The position numbers were made by a program, and so were the translations under genes. Below, in pieces: positions 7,614 through 14,322 of a DNA stretch of 29,165 bases. Origin of the DNA: a virus; the IMG/VR virus record IMGVR_UViG_3300047356_000653, positions 1 to 29,165 of that record. One strand, written 5' to 3'. How positions within the stretch are numbered: the first letter of the stretch is position 1; each line of letters begins with the position of its first letter. The notes beneath the pieces are model-generated. The model ran no database searches and had not been told where the DNA came from. It saw only the letters and a program-made list of their open reading frames with translations.

Positions 7614-8099
7614 ATGTTCGGAACGATAAAAATTGCTATGATTGTCGTTGCCCTCGCTACAGCGGGCGGCGGCTTTCTTCACTATAAAACAGTAAAGTCA
7701 GACTTAGAGACTGCTAAAGCAAATAATGTATTACTTGAGCAATCAGTTGAAGGTCAAAAAGCTGTAATAGCACAGCAAAAGGAAGACTTTACTGCTATAA
7801 TGGCGGCAAACAAAACACTACAAGAACAAAATAGAGTGCTACAACAAGAATTTTCAGCACTCGACGAACGCTTCAATAAAATTAATGGTCAAGGCGAAGT
7901 TCGTGATATAGGCAAACTTGCTGTCGAACGTAGTAGATCAGTTGAACGTGTTATTAACAATGCGAGTAACAAAGCAATGCGATGTGTTGAAATTGCTATG
8001 GGCTCGCCATTAACAGAGGATGAGATTAATGCAACTAAAAAGTCTGAAATCAACTCAGAGTGCCCTAGTATTGCTAATCCTAACTACGTTCCTTATTAG
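7614..8099 (+). CDS. Rz: inner-membrane spanin (Rz-like)
   Basis: A 161-residue protein with one N-terminal membrane helix (residues 5-22) followed by a long coiled-coil region (about 25-90, rich in Gln, Glu, Lys and Leu) and a periplasmic tail ending in a proline/tyrosine patch. That is the shape of an i-spanin, which bridges the periplasm with the outer-membrane lipoprotein to fuse the membranes at lysis. Cys122 and Cys149 could form disulphides. It follows the endolysin, and its 3' end contains the start of the o-spanin gene in another frame, the classic Rz/Rz1 layout. No clear Shine-Dalgarno is seen at the right spacing. Confidence 0.85.
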   Translation: MFGTIKIAMIVVALATAGGGFLHYKTVKSDLETAKANNVLLEQSVEGQKAVIAQQKEDFTAIMAANKTLQEQNRVLQQEFSALDERFNKINGQGEVRDIGKLAVERSRSVERVINNASNKAMRCVEIAMGSPLTEDEINATKKSEINSECPSIANPNYVPY

Positions 8100-8415
8100 T
8101 GGATGTAGTACAGTACAGAAACTAGATGTTTTCTCTACTGAAGTAGAGCGTGTACCGCTTAAATTAGAAAGCCCTGTGACTCCTGAAATGGAGGAAATTA
8201 AATGGGTAATTATTACTAGCGAAAACGCAGAACAAGTATTTGCTAAACTACAAGAACAAGGATCAGATCCTGTGTTGTTTGGTTTAACTGACGATGGATA
8301 TGAAACACTGTCAAAAAACTTTGCACAAATACGTGCATATATGATTCAACAGTCAACAGTTCTTGATCAGTATCGCGAATATTATGAGCCTGAAGAGGTT
8401 GACAACGAAGAATAG
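8029..8415 (+). CDS. Rz1: outer-membrane spanin lipoprotein (Rz1-like)
   Basis: A lipoprotein overlapping the Rz-like gene in the +1-shifted frame. From ATG 8029 it has a basic n-region (Lys4, Lys7), a hydrophobic core (residues 12-23) and the lipobox LISGC with Cys26 as the lipidated residue. The mature part is about 100 residues, ending in a helical, tyrosine-rich segment. I prefer 8029 over the in-frame ATG at 8020 because AGAGG (8014-8018) has proper spacing only to the former. With the upstream i-spanin it would form the trans-periplasmic complex. It is longer than lambda Rz1 (60 aa). Confidence 0.85.
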   Translation: MQLKSLKSTQSALVLLILTTFLISGCSTVQKLDVFSTEVERVPLKLESPVTPEMEEIKWVIITSENAEQVFAKLQEQGSDPVLFGLTDDGYETLSKNFAQIRAYMIQQSTVLDQYREYYEPEEVDNEE

Positions 8416-8427
8416 TTTTGTTATACT
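8399..8427 (+). promoter_or_regulatory. sigma70-type promoter before iscU
   Basis: TTGACA (8399-8404), a 17-base spacer and TATACT (8422-8427, one mismatch). The -35 box lies in the last codons of the o-spanin gene. The start point would be near 8434, leaving a leader of only about 16 bases with no visible Shine-Dalgarno before the iscU ATG. Confidence 0.75.
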
Positions 8428-8449
8428 AATAAAATAATAACAATAATTT

Positions 8450-8878
8450 ATGGCATATTCAGATAAAGTAGTTAAGCGTTTTGAAGACGTTCTTAACAAC
8501 CCTCATAGTCACGGGGTAGGTCGCTTTGATCCAAATGATCCTAACGTGGCAACAGGCATGACTGGCGCACCGGCGTGTGGTGATGTAATGAAACTTGACT
8601 TAAAAGTAAATCCTGATACTGATGTTATTGAGGATGTTAAATTTAAGACATATGGTTGCGGTAGTGCTATAGCAAGTTCAACAATGTTTGTTGAAATGCT
8701 TAAAGGACTTACTATGACTGAAGCATTAGAAATTAAAGATAAAGATATTGCTGATGCTTTAGAATTACCTCCTATCAAATTGCATTGTTCTGTACTAGCA
8801 GAGGATTCTATTAAGAAAGCCTTAAAAGATTGGGACGAAAAGAAAGCAAAACGTAAACATAACGGAGGACCTGAATAA
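8450..8878 (+). CDS. iscU: iron-sulphur cluster scaffold (IscU-like)
   Basis: A 142-residue IscU-family scaffold, on which Fe-S clusters are built before transfer. All three cluster cysteines are present: Cys43 in GAPACGD with Asp45, Cys70 in TYGCGSAIASS, and Cys113 in the LPPIKLHC motif. The LPPIK segment is the HscA chaperone recognition site. The N-terminus (MAYSDKVV) also matches. The region around residues 12-25 is altered relative to the bacterial 'HYENPRNVG' stretch (FEDVLNNPHSHGVG), and a basic tail (KKAKRKHNGG) is added. It has its own promoter. With the phage ferredoxin and radical SAM enzyme it suggests an investment in Fe-S chemistry. Confidence 0.94.
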   Translation: MAYSDKVVKRFEDVLNNPHSHGVGRFDPNDPNVATGMTGAPACGDVMKLDLKVNPDTDVIEDVKFKTYGCGSAIASSTMFVEMLKGLTMTEALEIKDKDIADALELPPIKLHCSVLAEDSIKKALKDWDEKKAKRKHNGGPE

Positions 8879-9069
8879 TGCCTATTAAATTTAAACCATC
8901 ACAAACCATTAGAGACAAAGCATCTGGTAAAAATAAAACACAACATTTTTACATGAAGTCTACACCAACCAAAGAACTTGTTGATTACTTTGATAGTTTT
9001 AATGCTAAACCTAAACTAAAAGTAAAAGTAAAACGAGAACTTGTACGCAGAGGTTACTACAAAAGCTGA
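8878..9069 (+). CDS. small basic conserved phage protein, 63 aa
   Basis: A 63-residue, strongly basic protein (MPIKFKPSQTIRDK..., then YMKSTPTKELVDYF and a C-terminal KLKVKVKRELVRRG). It shares one base with the iscU stop and has GGAGG before its ATG. I recall relatives in marine T4-like phages, unnamed. The charge pattern would suit nucleic-acid or ribosome binding, but that is a guess. Its stop codon TGA overlaps the late-promoter motif that serves the next gene. Confidence 0.75.
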   Translation: MPIKFKPSQTIRDKASGKNKTQHFYMKSTPTKELVDYFDSFNAKPKLKVKVKRELVRRGYYKS

Positions 9070-9076
9070 TAAATAC
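9068..9076 (+). promoter_or_regulatory. late promoter motif GATAAATAC
   Basis: GATAAATA plus C, 24 bases before the gene at 9101, which has GAGGG as its ribosome binding site. The first bases overlap the TGA stop of the upstream gene. Confidence 0.7.
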
Positions 9077-9100
9077 TTGCATAATAATTGAGGGATTAAT

Positions 9101-9382
9101 ATGTGGGATATGATTGAAAGAATGGCGAATGATCGCCTATGGATTTACACAGCATTAGTTGGGTCGCTATTTGGATTAGCGTTTTCAACATATTTTCAAA
9201 GCACACGTTTAGGCTTATGGCTATATGCTAAGTTTGACTTGACAATTGACTTCTTAGTTAAACGTTGGGGATGGACTTGGTTACAACAGCCAGAAGATGC
9301 ATGGCGTAAAAAATATCCACATGTAACCAAAAAAATTGACGAATTAGAAAAACGTCTAAAACATCTTGAGGGGAAAAGATAA
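9101..9382 (+). CDS. membrane protein with C-terminal coiled coil, 93 aa
   Basis: A 93-residue protein with one clear hydrophobic helix (about 14-33, YTALVGSLFGLAF...), a second amphipathic aromatic stretch (38-62, rich in Trp), and a short charged C-terminal coiled coil (KKIDELEKRLKHLEGK). It shares one base with the next membrane protein and lies behind a late-promoter motif. Size, time of expression and neighbourhood would suit a lysis accessory protein or antiholin, but no family was recognised. Confidence 0.7.
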   Translation: MWDMIERMANDRLWIYTALVGSLFGLAFSTYFQSTRLGLWLYAKFDLTIDFLVKRWGWTWLQQPEDAWRKKYPHVTKKIDELEKRLKHLEGKR

Positions 9383-9726
9383 TGGCAGAAGAAGACAAAA
9401 AATCCGTAACTATGGATTCAGCTACAGCTAAAAGTATGGATACAAATGGCGATGGGCATATATCAGCAGAAGAAGCCGCAATGGATCTTGAATTCAAACG
9501 TAAACGGTTAGAAGATGCTGATGCTATGCGTGATGCACAACGCAATATGGCATGGTTTGCATTGTTTGGTATGCTACTGTATCCGTTTGCAGTAGTTGTT
9601 GCAAGCCTAATTGGATTAGATACTGCTGGTAAAATTTTAGGAGATATGGCTCCTACATACTTTGTATCAGTAGCGGCTATTGTTGCGGCATTCTATGCTA
9701 AAGAAGCAGTTGGCGCAAAGAAGTAA
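9382..9726 (+). CDS. EF-hand membrane protein, candidate holin, 114 aa
   Basis: A 114-residue protein joining a canonical 12-residue calcium-binding EF-hand loop (Asp20 to Glu31, with Asp20, Asn22, Asp24, Ser28 and Glu31 at ligand positions) to a charged helix and two hydrophobic helices (about 52-76 and 85-107). Only one EF hand is present. Two closely spaced helices and a soluble N-terminus resemble class II holins. No holin is otherwise visible near the endolysin, so this is the best candidate. GAGGGG precedes the ATG. The holin call is inference; it may instead be a virion or signalling membrane protein. Confidence 0.6.
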   Translation: MAEEDKKSVTMDSATAKSMDTNGDGHISAEEAAMDLEFKRKRLEDADAMRDAQRNMAWFALFGMLLYPFAVVVASLIGLDTAGKILGDMAPTYFVSVAAIVAAFYAKEAVGAKK

Positions 9727-9741
9727 TCACGTCTGATAAAA

Positions 9742-9782
9742 TGTAATAGTCCATGCGATAAGTATTAATATGGACTATTACA
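9742..9782 (+). promoter_or_regulatory. 13-bp hairpin that buries the dnaJ start codon
   Basis: TGTAATAGTCCAT (9742-9754) and ATGGACTATTACA (9770-9782) are exact reverse complements with a 15-base loop. The right arm begins with the dnaJ ATG and covers codons 1-4. In RNA the start codon would be paired shut. No Shine-Dalgarno is visible in the loop. A late-promoter-like motif lies in the loop. Confidence 0.75.
9757..9764 (+). promoter_or_regulatory. possible late promoter in the hairpin loop (GATAAGTA)
   Basis: GATAAGTA differs by one base from the GATAAATA motif seen four times elsewhere. By the T4 late-promoter geometry the start point would fall at or next to the A of the dnaJ ATG, giving a transcript without the left hairpin arm. 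A second weak match, GATAAAAT, lies at 9735-9742. Confidence 0.45.
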
Positions 9783-10573
9783 CAATCCTTGGTGTTCAAA
9801 AAAACGCTTCTCCAGATCAGTTAAAAAAGGCATACAAGAAAGCAAGTATGCAACACCATCCTGATCGAGGAGGCGACGAAGAACAGTTTAAAAAAGTTAA
9901 TGAAGCATATGCAACATTAAAGGATCCACAAAAAAGAGCGGCATACGACAATCCACAACCAAGAATGGATAGTAATATGTTTAATCAAAACTTTGGAAAC
10001 TTTAATGATATATTCTCATCTATGTTTGGTGCTGATGTTCGTAGACAGCATGTACGCAATCCTGATGTCAATATTAAAGTTCCAATAAGTCTTAGAGAAG
10101 TAATTACAGGTAAGAAAATACTAGCAACTTACAGGCTACGCAACGGACAAGAGCAAACTGTTGATTTAGATATACCTATTGGAGCTAAACATAAAGATAC
10201 TATAAGATTTAGTGGTTTAGGAGAAAGTAGTTTTCCTGGACCAAGAGGCGATTTGTATGCAGTTGTAGACATTCAAAAAGACTCTGTATTTGAACGCTCA
10301 GGTGATAATGTATTACTATCTTTAAAAGTAAATTGTTTAGAACTAATAACAGGATGTAATAAACATATAACAACACTTGAGGGTAGAACAATATCATTAA
10401 CTATTCCTCAAAATACAAAACACGGATCAACATTTAGTATGAACGGATACGGATTACCAAATATGCATACAAACAGGAGAGGCTCTATGCTTGTACGAAT
10501 TGAAGCAGAAATACCTCAAACATTAACTGATAAACAAATAAAGAAAATAAGCGAGATAGTAAATGGATCTTAA
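9770..10573 (+). CDS. dnaJ: DnaJ-like co-chaperone (type II, no zinc finger)
   Basis: A 267-residue J-domain protein. The J domain (1-65) has the HPD motif at 30-32, which stimulates the ATPase of host DnaK. A short Gly/Phe/Asn/Met linker (about 66-95) replaces the G/F region. There is no CxxCxGxG zinc finger, so it is of the type II (CbpA/DnaJB) kind. Two beta-rich substrate-binding domains follow (about 100-180 and 181-255), with the FSGLGESSFPGPRGDLYAVV segment typical of domain I. No Shine-Dalgarno precedes the ATG, which lies in a hairpin. The 3' end overlaps the deformylase gene by 11 bases. Confidence 0.93.
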   Translation: MDYYTILGVQKNASPDQLKKAYKKASMQHHPDRGGDEEQFKKVNEAYATLKDPQKRAAYDNPQPRMDSNMFNQNFGNFNDIFSSMFGADVRRQHVRNPDVNIKVPISLREVITGKKILATYRLRNGQEQTVDLDIPIGAKHKDTIRFSGLGESSFPGPRGDLYAVVDIQKDSVFERSGDNVLLSLKVNCLELITGCNKHITTLEGRTISLTIPQNTKHGSTFSMNGYGLPNMHTNRRGSMLVRIEAEIPQTLTDKQIKKISEIVNGS

Positions 10574-11069
10574 ATTAGTAAAATCACCTAATCCATGGTT
10601 AGCTAAAAAAGTTAGCCCGTTTAGTTTTGGATTTTTAAATCCAGTAGAAGTTGAAAAACAAATGATTGAATTGATGATACAAGAAGGCGGAATCGGATTG
10701 GCTGCTAACCAAGTAGCATTAGATGCACAAGTTTTTGTAATGAAACCTTACTTATTGGAAGATAAGAGTCCTTTTGCAGTTATAAATCCTGAAGTGCTAC
10801 AAGTGTCAGAAGAACAAGAAATAATGCCCGAAGGATGTTTAAGCCATCCTAATTTAATAATAAATGTTAAACGTCCTAAAACAATTTTAGTAAAATTTCT
10901 TGACATTGAGGCAAATGAGTGTATAATAGAGTTAACAGACATAGATGCTAGGTGCTTTTTACATGAGTATGATCACTTACACGGTATTGAGTTTGTAGAT
11001 CGAGTAAGCAAACTAAAATTAGATAGAGCAAAGAAAAAATTACAAAAGAGGAAAAAACTTAATGGTTGA
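10563..11069 (+). CDS. def: peptide deformylase
   Basis: A 168-residue peptide deformylase, removing the formyl group from new proteins. All three family motifs are present: GIGLAANQ (43-50, Gln50), EGCLS (90-94, metal ligand Cys92) and HEYDH (134-138, ligands His134 and His138, catalytic Glu135). The C-terminus is short and lysine-rich. Phage deformylases are known from cyanophages, where host photosystem turnover was proposed as the reason; that cannot hold for a heterotroph. It overlaps dnaJ and clpA on either side, so the three are co-translated. Confidence 0.95.
   Translation: MDLKLVKSPNPWLAKKVSPFSFGFLNPVEVEKQMIELMIQEGGIGLAANQVALDAQVFVMKPYLLEDKSPFAVINPEVLQVSEEQEIMPEGCLSHPNLIINVKRPKTILVKFLDIEANECIIELTDIDARCFLHEYDHLHGIEFVDRVSKLKLDRAKKKLQKRKKLNG
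10900..10927 (+). promoter_or_regulatory. sigma70-type promoter inside def, before clpA
   Basis: TTGACA (10900-10905), a 16-base spacer and TATAAT (10922-10927); both boxes are perfect. The start point would be near 10934, about 130 bases before clpA, so clpA could be made early without dnaJ and def. Confidence 0.55.
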
Positions 11070-13302
11070 ACCAAGTAAAGAGTTACAGGTAGTATTTGAT
11101 AAAAGCATTAGAGATGCTAAAAAACTGCAACACGAGTATGTGACAGTTGAGCATCTATTATTTGCAATGTTATGCTCTGATAATTTCTATAACCTATTAA
11201 AAGGATCGGGTGTAGATGTTGATTATCTAAAGTCTAATCTTGAGCATTATTTAAAGAATAATCTACAAGAAATTACAATTGAAACTGTAAAATATAAACC
11301 TAAGAAAACAGCATCAGTTGAGCGTGTTTTAAATAGAGCATTTACGCAAACATTATTTGCTGGTAGAAGTCATATTGAACTTAGTGATGTACTAATGAGT
11401 ATGCTAAGTGAAAAGAAAAGCCATGCTGTTTATTATTGTGATAAAGCAGGTATTGTAAAAGAAGAGTTCGCTGAATACATTAATAGTGAATTTGAAGAAC
11501 AGTTTGAAGATGAAGAAATGTCTGGAGCAAGTGCAAAAGCTCTAAGACAATTTACAACTAACCTAAACGATCAAGCAAAGCGTAATAAAATTGACCCAAT
11601 TATCGGACGCAGTGACGAACTTGAAAGTATTGCACTAGCATTAGGGCGTCGACAAAAAAACAATGTTATTTTAGTTGGAGACCCGGGTGTTGGTAAGACT
11701 GCTATTGCTGAAGGCATGGCTTACAATATTATTAATGATGCTGTACCAGAATTTCTAAAAGAATATGAAGTATACATGTTAGACATTGGTGCAATGCTTG
11801 CAGGTTCAAAATATCGCGGCGACTTTGAAGAACGATTTAAACTTGTATTGTCTGGATTAAAAAGTAAAGGCAAAACAATTATGTTTATTGACGAAGCACA
11901 TATGATGAATGGTGCAGGTGCAGGCGGTCAAGGTAATTCAAATGATCTTGCTAATATGTTAAAGCCAGCTCTTACTAAAGGAAATATCAAAGTAGTTGCA
12001 TCAACTACTTGGGACGAATATCGTAAGTACTTTGAAAAAGATCGTGCATTGATGCGTAGATTCCAACGTGTAACCGTTGACGAACCTACAGCAGAAGTTA
12101 CTAAAGATATTTTACGAGGTATCAAACGCTACTATGAAGACTTTCATAAAACTGTAATTACAGAAGAAGCAATTGACCAAGCTGTGAAACTAAGTGTAAA
12201 ATATCAAGCTGATAAAAAATTACCTGATAAAGCAATTGACTTAATTGATTTAGCATGTGCTAGATTTAAACTTAACATGGAAACTGATAAAAAAGTTACA
12301 GCTAGTAAAATTGAGTTTGAATTAGCAAAACTTGTTAACCTTCCAGCAGAACAAGTTTCTGAAAAAGAGAGTGAAAATTTAGCTAACCTTGAGAAAAATC
12401 TCAAGAAGCAAGTATACGGACAAGACGAAGCAATTGACAGTATTGTTGATAAAATTCTTGTTGCTCAAGCTGGTCTAAAACCAGCAGATAAACCTGTAGG
12501 TGCATTTGTGTTTATGGGGCCAACGGGTACTGGTAAAACTGAAACTGCCAAACAACTTGCAACAGCACTTGGTGTTGAACTTGTACGCTTTGATATGAGC
12601 GAATACCAGGAAAAACATAGTGTTGCTAAACTTATAGGCTCGCCTCCAGGGTATGTAGGACATGAAGAGAGTCAAGGTCAGCTGATTGTAAAATTACAAG
12701 AAAATCCTAACTGTGTTTTATTGCTTGATGAAATTGAAAAAGCACATCCGGATGTATCTCAAATCTTATTGCAAGTTATGGACAACGGTAAAGTAACAGG
12801 CTCTAATGGTAAAGAAGCAGATGCACGTAACAGCATCTTAATTCTTACAACTAATCTTGGCGCACAAGCCGCTGAGAAGAACACTATTGGATTTGACGAA
12901 GACTTTGATCAATCTTCATATGAAGATACAGAATTGAAAAAGTTTTTTGCTCCAGAGTTCCGCAACAGGCTAGACGGTACAATTACATTTGCTAAACTTG
13001 GCAAAGAAGTAATGATAAAAATTGTTGGCAAGTTCCTTGTTGAACTTAAAGATATGGTTGTTGATAAAGATGTTAGTATTGAAATATCAGACGAAGCTAT
13101 TGATGCACTAGTTGAAAAAGGTTTTGACAGTAAAAACGGAGCTCGTCCATTACAGCGTGTTATTGACAAAGAAATTAAACGTCCGTTATCACGAAAGTTA
13201 TTGTTCGGTGATCTAAAGAACGGTGGAAAACTACATATCGATTTCGTTGATGATAGTTTTACGCTTAGTGTGTTGGAGATTGAAACAGTTGATCACGAAT
13301 GA
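11062..13302 (+). CDS. clpA: ClpA-type AAA+ protein unfoldase
   Basis: A 746-residue Clp/Hsp100 ATPase, close in length to E. coli ClpA (758). It has an N-domain (about 1-150), D1 with Walker A GDPGVGKT (206-213) and Walker B MFIDEAH, and D2 with Walker A GPTGTGKT (486-493) and Walker B LLLDEIEKAHPD. There is no ClpB/ClpC middle coiled coil. The D2 loop contains IGF (609-611, after EKNT) where ClpA and ClpX carry the IGL/IGF tripeptide that docks onto ClpP. No clpP is seen here, so it may act with host ClpP. It overlaps def by eight bases. Family call is certain; the partner is inferred. Confidence 0.94.
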   Translation: MVEPSKELQVVFDKSIRDAKKLQHEYVTVEHLLFAMLCSDNFYNLLKGSGVDVDYLKSNLEHYLKNNLQEITIETVKYKPKKTASVERVLNRAFTQTLFAGRSHIELSDVLMSMLSEKKSHAVYYCDKAGIVKEEFAEYINSEFEEQFEDEEMSGASAKALRQFTTNLNDQAKRNKIDPIIGRSDELESIALALGRRQKNNVILVGDPGVGKTAIAEGMAYNIINDAVPEFLKEYEVYMLDIGAMLAGSKYRGDFEERFKLVLSGLKSKGKTIMFIDEAHMMNGAGAGGQGNSNDLANMLKPALTKGNIKVVASTTWDEYRKYFEKDRALMRRFQRVTVDEPTAEVTKDILRGIKRYYEDFHKTVITEEAIDQAVKLSVKYQADKKLPDKAIDLIDLACARFKLNMETDKKVTASKIEFELAKLVNLPAEQVSEKESENLANLEKNLKKQVYGQDEAIDSIVDKILVAQAGLKPADKPVGAFVFMGPTGTGKTETAKQLATALGVELVRFDMSEYQEKHSVAKLIGSPPGYVGHEESQGQLIVKLQENPNCVLLLDEIEKAHPDVSQILLQVMDNGKVTGSNGKEADARNSILILTTNLGAQAAEKNTIGFDEDFDQSSYEDTELKKFFAPEFRNRLDGTITFAKLGKEVMIKIVGKFLVELKDMVVDKDVSIEISDEAIDALVEKGFDSKNGARPLQRVIDKEIKRPLSRKLLFGDLKNGGKLHIDFVDDSFTLSVLEIETVDHE

Positions 13303-13966
13303 ATCAAATAAATTATTCTACGGCAAATACTTATATAGACTTGAAATAAACAATCATCTAGCAAGATTTTTTAGAGAGAAAAATCTTCCTCAGGCTAAAT
13401 CTGTGCTAGATAGTTTACAGGGTCAAATTGATTCAGGTATGTTGGAAAAATTAACAGTCCGTCGTGGCCTGCGCCATATACAAGTACCTTATGATGAATT
13501 TATCGATGCTGTAAAACTTTATAGTTCTTTTATAACTGCTGATGATTATAAACTACGTGTATCCTATAGTTTTCTAAATATATATGCTAATAATTTAGAT
13601 TGGCTTAAAGACATTGCTAACCAAATTAATTCAAATAAAGTATACGGACTATGGAAACCTAATGAAAAATACATAACTTCTTTAAAACAAAAAAATGTAA
13701 TTTTAGTTAACGAAGGTAACGGGTATCAATATAAAGTTACATTTGGCAATGGGCGAGGAGAAGAATCATTTATAAAATGGGCTGATGCAAACCCTAATTT
13801 AATTAAAGTAGGTCCTCGTCTTAAAGAAGAACTAGAAGCTCAAGGATACGTTAACGGTATGTATTTTTATGCAAGAGATGAAAAAACATTGTCATTATGC
13901 AACCTAGTTACGTCAAATATTAGGCGCATTGACAAATTACTAGTCAAGTCCGATATTGATAAATAG
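13289..13966 (+). CDS. conserved hypothetical protein, 225 aa
   Basis: A 225-residue protein of mixed alpha/beta character. It starts at TTG 13289 inside the end of clpA: GGAG at 13274-13277 stands 11 bases upstream and there is no usable ATG in this frame nearby. Notable segments are NKLFYGKYLYRLEINNHLA near the N-terminus, YKLRVSYSFLNIYANNLDWL in the middle and YVNGMYFYARDEKTLSL near the C-terminus. No known catalytic motif or membrane helix. The stop TAG is embedded in a late-promoter motif for the next gene. I cannot name the function. Confidence 0.75.
   Translation: MITNESNKLFYGKYLYRLEINNHLARFFREKNLPQAKSVLDSLQGQIDSGMLEKLTVRRGLRHIQVPYDEFIDAVKLYSSFITADDYKLRVSYSFLNIYANNLDWLKDIANQINSNKVYGLWKPNEKYITSLKQKNVILVNEGNGYQYKVTFGNGRGEESFIKWADANPNLIKVGPRLKEELEAQGYVNGMYFYARDEKTLSLCNLVTSNIRRIDKLLVKSDIDK
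13958..13965 (+). promoter_or_regulatory. late promoter motif GATAAATA five bases before an ATG
   Basis: GATAAATA contains the TAG stop (13964-13966, sharing TA) of the upstream gene and ends five bases before the next ATG. With T4 late geometry the transcript would begin at the ATG. A weak sigma70-type pair (TTGACA 13929-13934, 17 bases, GATATT) lies just upstream. Confidence 0.65.
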
Positions 13967-13970
13967 TTAT

Positions 13971-14312
13971 ATGGCACAAAGTGAATTAATATTAGCAAAT
14001 CAAATGCATCCCGGTGATAGTACCGCACAAACTACATTCGGTGAAAAATTTAAAGGGGACGGGTACTACGGACGTAGTGACGGGCTCCACACCGTACAAT
14101 ACAGTGTAACAGGATTTACAGGCACAGTTGCCGTGCAAGCAACACTTGCAGTTAATCCAGTTGAAGCAGATTGGTTTACAGTCTACACCGAATCACATTT
14201 AACTACAACTAAAACGATTGTAGAAAACTTCACAGGAAATTATGTTTGGTTAAGAGCCGCAGTAAGTAGCTGGACTGATGGCTCAGTTGATAGTATATTA
14301 TTAAATCATTAG
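13971..14312 (+). CDS. probable virion beta-sheet protein, 113 aa
   Basis: A 113-residue protein rich in Thr, Val, Ser and Gly with alternating hydrophobic residues (SVTGFTGTVAVQATLAVNP, then TVYTE and NYVWLRAAV), as expected of a small beta-sandwich. It has a GDGYYGRSDGLHTVQYSV segment that I associate, from memory, with structural proteins of T4-like marine phages. No cysteine or signal peptide. The start is the ATG at 13971, five bases after a late-promoter motif and with no Shine-Dalgarno. A decoration or fibre-associated protein is plausible, not shown. Confidence 0.75.
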   Translation: MAQSELILANQMHPGDSTAQTTFGEKFKGDGYYGRSDGLHTVQYSVTGFTGTVAVQATLAVNPVEADWFTVYTESHLTTTKTIVENFTGNYVWLRAAVSSWTDGSVDSILLNH

Positions 14313-14322
14313 GGAAAAGAAC

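Noticed and set aside
9239-9262. TTGACA inside the 9101 gene
   Set aside because: No TATAAT-like box at 15-19 bases; other TTGACA copies at 12434, 13159, 22427 and 26437 fail likewise.
13223-13288. N-terminal extension of the 225-residue protein into clpA
   Set aside because: The extra residues are read out of frame through the conserved ClpA end and look like a shadow of it.
13299-13349. Short frame ATG 13299 overlapping the clpA stop as ATGA
   Set aside because: It closes after 16 codons, whereas the TTG frame at 13289 with GGAG continues for 225 residues of plausible protein.
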